64,000 nucleotides of DNA from Rhizophlyctis rosea (taxonomy: Eukaryota > Chytridiomycota > Chytridiomycetes > Rhizophlyctidales > Rhizophlyctidaceae), in NCBI GenBank assembly GCA_027596075.1, contig JADGJC010000130.1, positions 42,409 through 106,408 on the forward strand. The letters run 5' to 3'. The notes beneath the pieces are model-generated. The model was not told where the DNA came from. It saw nothing but the letters and a program-made list of their open reading frames with translations, and did no database searches. Shown here in pieces: positions 53,107 to 64,000 of the stretch (position 1 is the stretch's first letter; each line of letters starts with the position of its first letter). The translations under genes were made by a program, and so were the position numbers.

Positions 53107-55548
53107 TTACAACTCATCATGCCCCTCCCCCTCCTCCTTCTTCCCGTCCTCCTCAACGACCTCCTCCTTCTCCTCAACCTCAACCTCAACCTCCTCCCCA
53201 TGCACCGCATTCTCCTTCAAGAACTTTGCCAAACTCTCCAAGCTCCGGTCACCCTCGTAGTTAACCACCTCGTTCGTCTCGGCCTTGATGAGTTTAAGAG
53301 TGGGGAAACCTTGAATTTGGAAGGGAGCGTCGGCAGGGAGGTCGTTTTCGGTAGCATCCATCTTAGCGATGACGATCCCGTCGATGGACTTGAACTTGTC
53401 GCCGAGTTCTTCCCAGATGGGGGCGAGGCGTTTGCAGTGGCCGCACCAGGCTGTGTTTGGCGGAAAGGGCAGGTAAGTAATCGAACGGAAGACAAACAGG
53501 GAGTCACAGCGCAATTGAGGTAACAGGGCGATAACTTACGTGCGTAGAACTCAATGAAGACGTCTCTCTTTTTGTCGTTAACAATCTCCTCGTAGTTCTT
53601 ACCAACAACAACCTTGACGGCGTCATCGTTCTTCTCGGGGATAGCCTCAGACTTGAGCGAAGGCTCAAGCTTACCGTCAACGAAGGACTTGACGAAGGAC
53701 TCGATGGCAGACACGTCGGTGAGGGAAGCTTCTTGGTCGTACGGGTATTTAAGGTTTTGCTTGGGTTCAGAAAGAGCGAAAGCGGGCCATTGGTCCTCCT
53801 TCAGGTTCAAGTTCTTTCCGTGGGCGCCGTACTTGGTGGTGTCGAGGTAGACAAAGTTGATCTTGCCCTTGTACTGCTTGGCGAGGGGCTCGAAGATGGG
53901 GCCGAGCTCCTTGCGCTCGGCGTCGGAGGAGACGAAGAGGTAGGCGAGGGGGAGGCCGGAGTCGACGTAGGTTTGGAAGTTGTCGGGTCCGACGTCGTCC
54001 ATGTTGGGGACGGAGTTGGTCTTGACGAAGGATTCGACGGCTTCGGCGGTGATGGAGTCGGTGAAGACGTTCTTGCCTTCGTCGAACTTCTTGTAGAGGA
54101 CGACGCTGGGGATGGAGGCGCCGGCGGCCTTGGCGGCGGCGGCGTCGGTGGAGTAACCGAAGACGAAGTCGTCGCGGTGCTTGTTGGCGACGGAGGAGTA
54201 GGTCTTGAACTCGGCAGAGTCGGCTTCGACGAAGGCGATGACGACGACGCGGTCGGAGGTGGAGAAGGATTCGATCTTGTCGGCGGTCAACTCGGACACC
54301 GCGGGGAGGGCTTGCCTATTTTGCGTGAGATGGATGTTGAGTTGGACGTTCTCACAATGTGTTCCCACGGTGTGTTCCGAAGCAATGTGTTCCCACGGTG
54401 TGTTCCGATGTCCCAACTTCCCAAGTGAAATAAACAAACACGCTTCACATGACCAGTTCCATCTGGATCCATTCTCATATGAACCACACTTTCAAACCAC
54501 CTTCCATCTCTTTTGTTTCAACTGTTCGCTGTCGCTCATGAATGTGTTGCCTTTGCGCATGGATAATGTGCGCTGCGCGCACTTGTGCAAGCTCCGCTCG
54601 CAAACTGTTCGCTGTCGCTCACGCATGTGTTGCGTTTACGCTACAGAAAATGTGCGCCGCAGCGCACTTGTCCGAGCTTCGCTCGGGAACTGTTCGCTAA
54701 CGTCCACTACCAACCCAAACCTTGCTGACACCTTCTCCATCCATGCCTTCGGCATGGTCTCTCAACCCACCCACTCACCCACCACTCACCCACCCACCAG
54801 CGCTTCGCACATATATAGCCAGCTCCGCTGGCCCACCCACCCACTCACAACGCAAACTACTCACTTCTTCATGGTAGAAACAATAGAATCAGCCTTACGC
54901 TGACCCTTGAATTCGGAAGCGGCACCGGAGCGGAAGATCTTGAGGGTGGGGAAACCCTGAACCTTTTGCTCCTCGCAGATCTCGGTCTCGACGGTACAGT
55001 CGACCTTGGCGATGGGGATGTCATCGGCCTTCAACTCGGTGGCGGCCTTCTCGTATTCGGGGGCGAGAGCTGGTAAGGTGATTGAGGTATATTAGTTGGA
55101 TTGAAAAAGAGATAAGGGATGGGGGAATGCGGTAAAAGTGTGTGAAGGTGCATACCCTGGCTGAAGGAGCGAGAACGGGTTAGATATGAAACATCAAGAC
55201 AAAGATAAACAAAAGAGATTATGAGAAATGTGATTCTTACCAGTGACCACACCAAGGAGCGTAGAACTCGATGAGAGACAAGGGCTTGGCGGCGAAGTCG
55301 GTGAAGTTGGCTGTCAACGATGCAAAAACAACGTTCCATCATGTCAGTAAACAATTATTACTGGATAAGCCCACCCCGGGCCTACTGCAAAGACTTCACC
55401 CTCCAAACTCCCAATTTTCCCACACTGATAACTCACCCTTGCCGAGAACGACGACGTCAGAGTCGACGGGAGCAGCGGCAGACTCTTCAGCGCGGCCAGA
55501 GGCAGCGAAGGCGAGGAGAGCGACCAAAAGGTTAGCAGAGGTCTTCAT
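53107..55548 (-). CDS. Protein disulfide isomerase, six exons including a 5-nt microexon
   Basis: Minus-strand exons: 55548-55437, 55310-55241, 55160-55156, 55069-54865, 54315-53540, 53450-53107. They total 1512 nt, or 503 aa, the normal PDI length. The protein begins with a signal peptide (MKTSANLLVALLAFAASGRA). The first thioredoxin domain has APWCGHC, split by the microexon. Two inactive thioredoxin-like domains follow (ITAEAVESFVKTNSV, INFVYLDTTKYG, WPAFALSE). The second catalytic domain has FYAPWCGHCKRLAP, split by an 89-nt intron. An acidic E/K tail ends in the ER-retention signal HDEL. It should form, break and shuffle disulfides in secretory proteins in the ER lumen. Conserved FPTLK follows both active domains. 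The fourth intron, 549 nt, is far longer than the others and full of repeats. The gene is intact. Confidence 0.93.
54316..54864 (-). repeat. Repeat-filled 549-nt intron of PDI
   Basis: Contains a 28-bp direct repeat with two units (54355-54409); an 83-85-bp tandem repeat with two full units and a partial third (54520-54705) starting AACTGTTCGCT; and a C/A-rich (CCCACCCACTCA)n part (54760-54850). Small hairpins with TTCG or TCCG loops recur: CATGCC-TTCG-GCATG, CAGC-TCC-GCTG, CGAGC-TTC-GCTCG. Other introns in the window are about 40-125 nt, so this looks like an inserted and expanded hairpin element. Confidence 0.75.
55156..55160 (-). other. 5-nt microexon of PDI
   Basis: The exon is CCAGG on the minus strand, between a CAG acceptor and a GTATGC donor. 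It supplies the last base of the second active-site cysteine, a glutamine, and the first base of alanine. Leaving it out joins exons 2 and 4 out of frame, so it is needed to read WCGHCQALAPEYE. Confidence 0.8.
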
Positions 55549-58500
55549 GGTTGGAGGTAGGTAGGGAGGGGTAGGGATGAGTGATCGAGATCTTGACCAG
55601 GGGGTTGGTAAGGTTGTTGTTGCTTTTATAAGATCTTCTTCCCCTTGCAATTGGATGGGATACCAGTGCCAGTGTGTGGATTTCAAAAATAGTCTCCACC
55701 AAGAGAGAGTGTGTGTATGTGTACCACCACCGTCTCGTGTCAAGTGGAGATCTCCCAGTTCAGGGCCCCCACCCCGCCACACTGCTCTCTCCGGGCCAGT
55801 CAACGCCAGGCGCGAATGGCCTTCTGTCGCCACACAACTGACCAATTCACCAAATTAGTACAGATTGTTGCCCCCGTGGCAATGGAGGATCCTGTCGGCA
55901 TTCGCTGATTGGCTGGGAATGAGGGTGGTACAAGGAAGAGCCACAAGCCTCAATTACTAATAAATGGTATAAGCAAATTTATCAGCGAGAGATCACATGG
56001 ACTGTGCCTCCCTTTGTCCTCTTTCCCCCAAATGAGGGGAAGCATAACGGGCGGCGTCGTGGGTGCCTCCTGCTTCAACCGCTGGTTGGGCTCAAAACCG
56101 TCCGTCTCATTTTACTGTGACGACTATAGCAGTGATTAGATCCGAAATTGATCAATTCCTATCAACCAATTCGAGTATTTATACCTTTTTAAGATTGACC
56201 TCCGCAACCTACACAAGAACACAAAAGAAGATACCAATCATTATCGTGAAAGTCAGTACACCACCCCAGTTCCCGACGGGTAGCCGAACATGTTATTCAC
56301 CGTGCTGATAAGAGTACGGTCTGCGAGGTATGCAACTCGAGAGCTACCCATGCAAGTCATGTTGACAGGTCTAGAAACAATGGACCGAAGACATAAAGGG
56401 GCAGAGGCGATGCCGAAAATCCATGCGCAAGCCGGTGGCAATCCCGAACGAGGCAACCGCAGCTGGATCAACCAATCCCCTTTCGTAGCCTCTCCTATTT
56501 TCTGAAACTCTCACACCAATTATTTTGACGGGAATGGATTCGCATGATAGGCAATTTCTCGAACATTTGATGCTCTCGTGACGTTCTTTTTGTCACAATG
56601 TTCCACTGACAGGAGTATGGAACATGAATCTTGACTGAACGACGCTGGGTCCAAGGATCATGGGATGGTGACCCTCAGGACCTCCCGAAATTATCAATGC
56701 AGCACAAGCATGCTGGAATGTTCATCTGTAGTCGTCCAGTTCTCATTTGGAACACATGTGGGTTTTGCATAATTGAACGAGGAAACCATAATCTCAGACG
56801 AACGACGCCCAGCGCCTCGAAAAGAGAAGTCATCCAAAGTGCGAGTAATCGCACATACTCTCATTGATGGGGCTGATCAGTGCTCTTCACAATGAAGGGA
56901 TTCGGTCCCACATTGGCCAAGGAGAATTGAGTTCTGAGCAGAGTTGGATCAACACTGTGGACCGAAAATATCGATTTGTCGGAAAATCCTTCTTTTTACG
57001 CTTTGGACGAGCAGGTCACCTTTGATTCAAATCAGGAACTTCAGGAATTCCAGGAAGTTCGGAAGTGCATCAACTCCCCATGCTAATGAAAGTGTGAGGC
57101 TTTTCCAGCCTTCGATGGTAAACTCAGAGGCGCGACAGCGCCAGTGCATGTGTGTATGGGGCGATGCCCTTCTTCATCACTTCAACACGAGCAAAAAGGG
57201 TGGGAAATGAGGGCTAAGACGATATAATGTTTCACCCGACATTCGATGGATCGCGGGCATACTGTGCACTAAGACCCGTTCACTCCGTTCCTACGGACTT
57301 CCTCAAAAGGTTTCAAAATGCCAGACATCGGGGAAAAAGGTATACCAACGACGCCGAACATAAGAGAGTTCCATTTGAGTCGACGACTCGACGACTAAAG
57401 GAATCATGGCTATACAAAGCATACTAGGTCACCGAAGTGAGTCCTGTTCCCGCCTAAGCCAGCACTAACTTGTACTCCGATACCCAGCGTCATAGTGCAT
57501 AATGATGTACGACTTCCCGATGTCGAACATCCTAAGAGATTATGCTGCAATACCATCGTGAAAGAGGTCGTACCTCAACACTCATCATCCAAAATGCGGG
57601 GGACTTATGTCTCATTCCCAAAGAAGTTTCAGACTCTGCTGCTCGTCTTATAACGCGGCTGTCAACAATCTGGCTGACAGATATAGCAAGTAGGACGCTA
57701 TGACAACTATCAAATGAATGATGCTAAACATTGAAGGATGACTGTTGCGTCCACATCCCACCTCTCCTTTGAGTGCTTAGCAGGTCCTGTTCTTTTGTTT
57801 CACTTCTTCCAAGGTTCTGTGTTGCGTCAACCGCAGTCTGCGAGATAAGCAAACAATAAAAGTCTTTTGTTTGGTTTTCCTGTGTCCTGATAGCTGTTGA
57901 GGCATCATGCTGTTTTCTCGTGCTCTACGTCTCACTCTTTTTCCCAACCGGGTATGAATCGTATGTTGTCGTCGGCATCGAAATCATCGCCTTTCATTAG
58001 CCAGATTGAAGAATCGTGGACACATTCTGGTCATGGAGATGTTGCAATGGCGGTCAGAGAAGGCCTTGACCACATTCAATTTCCGAAAGAAGTTTTTTTT
58101 TGGGATCGTCACACTCCAATACCTGCAAACAAATGCATTCAAAGCTTCACAGATCGAAATGCGATACCAAACCATGCAGAGGACAAATCAATGGGTTTCT
58201 GCTTCCAATTGTTCCGCAATGACATTCGATGTCATTCCGCAGCCCGGCACAAAATGCGTTCTTTTTTTGCGAGTTCTGGTGTTGCGGACAAACTTACTCG
58301 CGAACCACTATGAAAGCTAGATCAATCATTTTTTCCATACGTCCAGAAAAAAATATCCAGACGGTCCTTCGCAATATCATGATGGGCTTTTCGGGCACAT
58401 TATGATGAGTACGATGTGGTTCCGACAGGAGATAGCTGAGTGCAAAGTGAACTTGAATGTCTATCGACCCCTATTCTGCTTTCGCGCTCAGGTTCGCCAT

Positions 58501-59592
58501 TCAAGAGTGAAGGTCATCATGATGTACCGGCATATATGCCATTCTCTTCCACAAGACAAAACAAAAAAATCATGCGATTACAAAGACCATTGGTATCTCC
58601 AACAGCCATCTGGTTTCTTGACCGGAATGGAAAATACAACATCGCCGCATCAGAGTTGTTTGAACTCGCGTTGAACGGGAGCCAGCTCCCCATGCACACG
58701 CAATTTCTGCTTGAGTTTGAGGATCTGGAGAAGAAAGGGAACAAAAGAGCGATCCCGATTGCATGCCTCGGGAGGATGTGAAAAAGATGATTGCTGACTG
58801 TTCCGAAAGTTCCGAACACACCTGTTCGGGGACGAAGTTGTTCAAAACTGTGTATCTCATCACAGATAATTGCAATTTCTACCTAGAGTAACGGTAGAGC
58901 GGATGCCTCTCCCCATCTCCCCATCATGCCGGTCGGAATGGATCTACGACCTACGCGCTGACGCTCGGCATTGCTGTGATTCCCCCTGAGACATCGCTTG
59001 GTACGTGCAATCAGCCAAAATGAGCTGCTCCCATTCTTTTTCCTATTGCCTAAAAATTTGACTAGGCCTCACGCATGTGCATCAGCCGCTTCCCATAAAA
59101 TATACAAGATGTTTTCAATCAAGAAAAAGAAATGATTGACTGGAAAAAACCCCGGTATGCCCACCGTATTGAAGAAGGGAAGGTGTCATCGTGATACAGT
59201 GATATCACTGAGAAGGTCCAATTCCTCATTAGTAGAGCATAAGGACCAAGGAGTATATTAAGCATGCTCCTGCTACCGAGAGTTCCGAGTGGGTGACTTA
59301 TGAACAAGAATAGCATATCATTATAAGAAAAAGCGCAATGAGAGATATATTCTTGCACCAGCAAACTCTTCACCCATAAATATCAAGACGTGCTATATTC
59401 TAAACACCTAACCAAAATTTCCCAAACCTCGCACCAATATCTAATCAAAATCACCATACTAATAGATGCTTGTCCGAATCAACCGCTCCATCTGAAATGA
59501 AGCTATCTCGAAACCCCACATACAGAAGGACAAATCCGTGCGCGCCAAGCACCCCGGAAAGCAACTACCCCCAAAAAAAGGGGCCAAACTAG
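55549..59592. other. Long stretch without a supported gene
   Basis: The first 300 bases are the PDI promoter region. Open frames at 57897-58313 and 58440-58781 (plus) begin with possible starts. The second ends with a protein-like NGKYNIAASELFELALNGSQ. Neither has a recognised domain. Other frames overlap on both strands and are probably chance. Confidence 0.4.
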
Positions 59593-60009
59593 CTAAGCGT
59601 TCTGAATAGGGCCGTTACACATGCCAACCCTGCACCCCGCACACCGGAACCGGGGCCCAAGATCGCAAGTGGTGAAACCGGCCGCACCCTGAACTGGCAA
59701 AACCAAGTAGGCATTGCCGAATGTACATTCGTTCGAGAGGTCCAAGGAGATGCCGCAGTAGACGCCTGGGTCGATTGGGGCGACGACTCTGCAGGCGGGG
59801 CTGGGGTTGCAGACGGTGTTTGGGGTGGTGTCGGAGTTTGTTTGGGATATGGCGAGGTAGGAGATGGGGTCGGTGTTGGGGTCCGTTTGGGCAGTGTTGA
59901 CTGTGTCAGGGAGGAGAGCGGGGGCTGTGCCGGGGATTGTTTGGGCCATGGCGAGATAAAGGATGGTAAGGATGAATGCGAGGTAGATGTTGAACTTGGT
60001 GAGTTTCAT
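59593..60009 (-). CDS. Small secreted cysteine-rich protein
   Basis: 138 aa from the ATG complementary to 60007-60009. The frame is open further upstream, but this start puts a clean signal peptide first (MKLTKFNIYLAFILTILYLA, cleavage likely near MAQ). A proline/threonine/aspartate-rich spacer follows. The C-terminal half has eight cysteines (VCNPSPAC, VYCGISLDLSNEC, TTCDLGPRFRC, GCRVGMC). The even number and spacing suggest disulfide bonds in an extracellular protein. The pattern does not clearly match a hydrophobin, LysM or CFEM domain. It could be a cell-surface or effector-like protein; function is unknown. PDI lies about 4 kb away, with no implied link. Confidence 0.6.
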   Translation of the reverse strand: MKLTKFNIYLAFILTILYLAMAQTIPGTAPALLPDTVNTAQTDPNTDPISYLAISQTNSDTTPNTVCNPSPACRVVAPIDPGVYCGISLDLSNECTFGNAYLVLPVQGAAGFTTCDLGPRFRCAGCRVGMCNGPIQNA

Positions 60010-61794
60010 GATGGTGGATTGGGTGGGAAAAAGTATTGGTGATAGAGGCTGCGCTGTGACTATTGGCACTGAATGGTTGGGTCGACAAGGAAGTTGTCTT
60101 GGTTGATTATGGTTATCCAATGCAAGTGGAGGGTGGAAGCGCTTGGAATGGATAACGCACGTCTTATCTCGAGACGTTGGATTACACGATTTCTTCTGAG
60201 GGCGGGGAGGAATTGTGAGTGACTTTATATTCGCAGCAACATCTCCAAATGAACCATCTGATGTAATCGAGACACGTCAGAAGTTGTGGCCTGAGAATTA
60301 AACCACTCTTTCGCAAACCCTGCTTGCGACTTTGCAACGTGACTTTCTTCCGTTGGGGGTTTCAGCATGCTGGCGGACACTAGTGGCTACTCGCTTCGCT
60401 GGCTGTTCAGAAACCAAAGGAGTTGATACGCATCGGATGACACTGAGCAATAGTAAATGAGACTGGGCAGCACCGACTTCGCGTGCTTTCCCAAGGTTTG
60501 GAACCGTCTCAAAACCATACCCTTCATTTTCGCGGTGGCAAGAGGAAAAGTTGGAATGAAAGTCCAACGGGTTTGTGAAAGACGATGGCATGTCGTTTGT
60601 CAATGCTTCACATAAGTAATGGTCTCCGCTTTTTCTCTGTCCACAAGACTATGTTGAACCGTTCTACTATGGACGGTGTTCTTCAGTACACCAGGGTGAG
60701 GTCATTCGAACGGACGCATTGTTCATATGTGAAATTGAGCGCATCTGACGAAGACTCTGGTGGATCTACCTAGGTCAGTCGGACGCCTCTCTCCTTCGCT
60801 CTTTTGTGGGAACAGTCATAGGAAGTGGCAGGCAAAGCCCGGCGAGTCAATCTGATATGAGCATGTCCGGCACCCACACCCACCGGAAAGCTACACTTGG
60901 AGGAATCGCCACATCCGCTGCACTCACATGGCTTCATCGGAAGTCCGCCAGATGGGAATTTGGCGGAAGGTGAGGGTTGTATCTTACAGGAATAAGAGAG
61001 AGGCGTTATCACTCAACAGGAGCATTTAATAGTGAGCACCAGTCCTTTTTCCTGTTACTTCAATGAATCTATAGCATTACTGATACACCTATCGCCGACA
61101 AGCCATTGACCCACCACACAACATATCCTCACCTCATTAACTGTCATGGAACCTTTCAGTTGTGGTTGAATCTTCACCATACACTGCCTTTTTTCGTTTG
61201 CTTTTATAAAATTTGCAGCAATCAGTCATTGGGCGTCCTTTTCGGTTCTACGTCACTTTGCAACACCTTCGATCGTTCCACAAAGCTTCGAATCAGACAA
61301 AAAAAAATCGACAATGATGGGGCGCTGGCTGATTGCAATGACGTTGCTCGTTCAAAGTCACTCGCACGTTGCTGAGGTTAATGGGTTCCTAAAGTCATAA
61401 GGCAGGGGTGGACTATTGATTGTGCTCAAAGATACACACACGCAATTGAAAAAAGAAATTGCTCCTACCGGGAAGGCTCTGTGAGCAGATTTTGATGCTC
61501 GTTCAACGCACACACATTTATCGATTCAGCTCTCCCCAATGAAAATGAAGCAAGGAATAAGAAAACGGAGCAATCGCCAGAATAAAGTATGTGAACAACC
61601 AAAAAGCGCAAATCATCCATATAAGAGAAAAGGTTGGAGATGACGATTGTCGAACCCACATGAGTGATCGTTCATCAAATGGACATCCAATGTCATGTTC
61701 GGACCCTAACATCTCAAATTCATGGAACGTCCACTTCACGTAAACAAGATATACAACAATGCATTTTGTACAACACGTCGTCCATCCCTGTTCA
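60010..61794. other. Intergenic, nothing supported
   Basis: Short overlapping frames only. Confidence 0.4.
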
Positions 61795-62952
61795 TCATGA
61801 CCGCCTAATACTAAACCTCTCCCCTCCCTGACGCCCCCACACCCCAACAAACGGCTTCTCACCCACCAACACCCTCAACGCCCTAACCCCAGCATTCATA
61901 CTGTCTTCCAACCCACTGTTCCGCCTCCGCACATCATTGATCCCAACCCACCGCATCTCCGTTCCAGACGGGTACGCTTTATTGCCTCCTATCGGTGCTG
62001 GTATCCATTCTTCAGTGTCCGTTAGTCTCCCGGTTGTCTTAGATTTGTGAATCCGGGGCAGCGAATCTTCGACATCCCGCTTGGCGCGTCGTATACGTCG
62101 TAGGACATCTAATAGGACGACGTACCGAAATGAACGGGATATTGTGCCGACGCGGACGAGAGTGTCGTTTGGGATGTATGTAGCGATGATTTGGGAGAGC
62201 AGATCTTGTGGGAAGGGATCCGTCCGTGGATGATCGTACTGGATCAACCGTCCCGTGGTTGTCGTCCTCTCATGCAAGATCTGGATCAACTTCCCAGCAC
62301 TTTCGACGGCAGTGGTGACGGACCATGTGAGGTTTTGCCTGGGTATGAGGAGGTGGTCTAGGAGTGTTGTGTCTGAGTAGTATCCTGGGGATCGACCAAT
62401 TTCGATGGTGGAGATTTCGAGGGTGGGCGTTATTTCGAGGATGGCGGGCCACATTCCGCCGGGGATGGCGAGGCCGAGGGATTTGGCGAGGGTTAGGTCT
62501 GGGTCGGGGATCCAAGGGGTTTGGGATATTAGGGGGTTTTCGGGAATGGGAGATGGGTTGTCGGGTGTGGAGGTTTCGGAAATTGACGTGTCCCATCCTG
62601 CGTCACGTCGGACGTTGACGAGGGCTTCAGCGGGACCGGGACATAGGATTAGGAATCTGGCGTCGTGGGATAGGAGGAGGGAGTTTACTTGGCGGTGTTC
62701 TCGGGAGACGCTTATAGCGATATTGGGGAGGAGGGTGTCTACCAGTTCGGAGGGTTGCGGATTCGAAGAGAAACCTAGGAAGGAGAGGCGACGGAGGAGT
62801 TCTGGACAGACGGGACACCACGGTGCTTTTAGGGTGATGAGAATCAGGGTGTGAGATTGGGCTAGGGAGAGGACGTCAACGGTGTTTCCAAAAATGTCTG
62901 TTACGGCGGGTGGGAATCGAGCACTCGGGTGGACTCTTGGACGGACGATCAT
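61795..62952 (-). CDS. Thioredoxin-fold protein with F-box-like C-terminal segment
   Basis: One exon, 385 aa, start AAGATGATC. The N-terminal 130 or so residues resemble the peroxiredoxin/thioredoxin-like fold: DIFGNTVDVLSL, then LILITLKAPWCPVCPELLRR with a CPVC redox-type motif, and later ARFLILCPGPAEALVNVRRD. No second thioredoxin domain is seen. Around residues 255-295 is PFPQDLLSQIIATYIPNDTL, then RVGTISRSFRYVVLLDVLRR, the LP..(L/I)...I..Y.P...L......S..F pattern of an F-box. An F-box would tie it to an SCF ubiquitin ligase. The redox-fold plus F-box pairing is unusual but known in some fungi (from memory; not checked). No signal peptide. The frame is intact. Confidence 0.6.
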   Translation of the reverse strand: MIVRPRVHPSARFPPAVTDIFGNTVDVLSLAQSHTLILITLKAPWCPVCPELLRRLSFLGFSSNPQPSELVDTLLPNIAISVSREHRQVNSLLLSHDARFLILCPGPAEALVNVRRDAGWDTSISETSTPDNPSPIPENPLISQTPWIPDPDLTLAKSLGLAIPGGMWPAILEITPTLEISTIEIGRSPGYYSDTTLLDHLLIPRQNLTWSVTTAVESAGKLIQILHERTTTTGRLIQYDHPRTDPFPQDLLSQIIATYIPNDTLVRVGTISRSFRYVVLLDVLRRIRRAKRDVEDSLPRIHKSKTTGRLTDTEEWIPAPIGGNKAYPSGTEMRWVGINDVRRRNSGLEDSMNAGVRALRVLVGEKPFVGVWGRQGGERFSIRRS

Positions 62953-63620
62953 CTTTTTTGGCGGGGGACGACTAACGATTTGGAAGTCGAGAGGGGTGAG
63001 TGAACCCCTCCAAGTGTGACCCGTATTTTGCAGTTGTGATAAGTAATCAGTTCCCAGCGTGCTGGTTAGGAGTCAGTTCTAACCACGTCGCTGAACGTGG
63101 TGCGGTTGCAAAAACGGCAGCACAGTGGCGAGAGGAAGTGTGGGAATCTTCTTGACGGAATGAAGAAGAATGGGAAATCCCCACTCCGATTGCGCTGCTG
63201 TACTGGGATGACGTTGCAACGTACGCGCGTAATTAAAAGACTCACGTGACTGGTCATTAAATAGCTAAGGGGGAACATCTGGGCAATCGCGTTGACGGTT
63301 GCTGGTCGTCGACTTTGGTCTCTCCCCCTCCTCCTTTTCGCCTTCCTTGCCGCACTCTCTTCCCACCTTCACCCACAAAAGCAAGTCCTTGTCGGAAAGT
63401 GCCGTCCACTGTTCAACCCAACTCCAGTTATCTGACCTCGTCAGAGGCCACACTGCTGCACACTTGGCTCTCAAGGCGGGTCTGTGTTGTTGAACCGTGC
63501 AGCAAGGCTCATACTGGACGACGCTAAGAACAGCGGGCAACACTTGGGCCGGTGCGCAATCCCCCTCACTCACAATCCAGTACCTTACTCGAGCCCGTAC
63601 ATACTCTGCTGGCGCCGTTT
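62953..63620. other. Intergenic, nothing supported
   Basis: Leader of the gene on the minus strand, then no recognised element. Confidence 0.4.
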
Positions 63621-63721
63621 ACCGGGACAGCAGAGTGGGCTGCGTTTGCGCTTCAAACCATGCTGGATGGTGTTTGTTGGTGGGGGTTTTGCGCAAGTGG
63701 GTTCGATTCCCACCAAGGACC
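63621..63721 (+). repeat. tRNA-like element with a perfect T-arm
   Basis: A-box CAGCAGAGTGG (63628-63638) sits in a D-arm-like CAGC-AGAGTGG-GCTG. GTTTG-CGCTT-CAAAC is an anticodon-arm-like hairpin. The T-arm GTGGG-TTCGATT-CCCAC (63697-63713) pairs perfectly. The acceptor strands do not match and the putative anticodon loop lacks the usual U33, so a tRNA-derived element or tRNA relic is preferred. No nearby T-run terminator is seen. Confidence 0.4.
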
Positions 63722-64000
63722 ATAAGGAGGTTATGTCGACCCTGTGGCAAGACAGCGGGCGGAGCGCCCGGGAGCATACCGGTTTGTTCGACCAACTACT
63801 CTCGCCTTTATGAACAACGGAATATACTACAGGGATTACATAGGTACAACCTGCCTATCCTGCCCCTCCAAAAACCCAAATTATATACAATCTCCCAACT
63901 GACCACCACCTAACCAACCACACCCCTTACACACCCCGCCCCGGGCCGGGGGCGGGGCCCGCGGGGGGCGCGGGCGGGGCGGGCGGGGGCGGCGCGGGCG
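63722..64000. other. Window end with low-complexity G/C
   Basis: From about 63936 the sequence is almost only G and C (GGGCGGGG-type repeats) and unlike anything else here. No telomere-type repeat is present. This may be a contig-edge artefact. Confidence 0.5.

Noticed and set aside
53733..54428. 231-codon plus-strand frame rich in G, V and E
   Set aside because: Exactly antisense to the PDI exon; its composition reflects the reverse complement of biased codons.
55577..59119. Several 60-138 codon frames as genes
   Set aside because: Overlapping on both strands, without motifs, plausible splice structure or clear homology.
59593..60120. Longer 175-codon start for the secreted protein
   Set aside because: The upstream part is not signal-like; starting at 60009 gives a standard signal peptide.
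63936..64000. Telomere
   Set aside because: No regular short repeat unit such as TTAGGG; only irregular G/C.

Overview
The window looks like nuclear DNA of a fungus. Genes are split by short GT-AG introns (mostly 43-125 nt), the protein disulfide isomerase ends in HDEL, and a CSC1/RSN1-type channel is present. An early-diverging (chytrid-like) lineage is possible but is only inference.

Five loci look like ordinary genes. They are a BAHD acyltransferase (1.2-2.7 kb), a nuclear protein with a C-terminal U1A-like RRM (9.7-11.7 kb, minus, 5' end uncertain), a ten-exon CSC1/TMEM63 channel (17.2-21.05 kb, 1037 aa), a six-exon protein disulfide isomerase with a 5-nt microexon (53.1-55.5 kb, minus, 503 aa), and a one-exon thioredoxin-fold plus F-box-like protein (61.8-62.95 kb, minus). 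A small secreted cysteine-rich protein lies at 59.6-60.0 kb.

The centre (about 21.8-52 kb) is built from three loose repeats of one layout, all on the plus strand. Each has (i) a DEDDy 3'-5' exonuclease-like gene of the WRN-exo/RNase D type at 21.8, 31.3 and 44.9 kb; (ii) broken but intron-bearing fragments of conserved housekeeping genes; (iii) one or two tRNA-derived SINE-like elements; and (iv) a gene of an unrecognised nuclear-looking family with a basic, Q/P/S-rich tail at 27.5, 38.3 and 50.5 kb. A fourth exonuclease copy, broken and inverted, lies at 7.6-8.3 kb next to an eIF2-alpha fragment, also on the minus strand. The captured-looking fragments are eIF2-alpha; a STE20-type kinase N-lobe; tetraspanin-like, cullin, DEAH helicase and SAPS pieces; GSK3; and a PP2A/PP6-type phosphatase. 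Every recognised fragment runs in the same direction as its exonuclease neighbour. Non-coding DNA is duplicated too: 3' flanks at 39.9-40.4 and 51.8-52.35 kb, and segments at 30.0-31.0 and 42.1-43.1 kb.

Of the four exonuclease copies only the one at 21.8 kb reads through without a stop or frameshift. All four keep the motif I-III positions that can still be read. The overall impression is a serially duplicated accessory region rich in gene fragments, flanked by normal genes, and ending at 64 kb in low-complexity G/C that may mark a contig edge. Calls rest on reading the sequence and on recognised protein motifs; no database search was possible.
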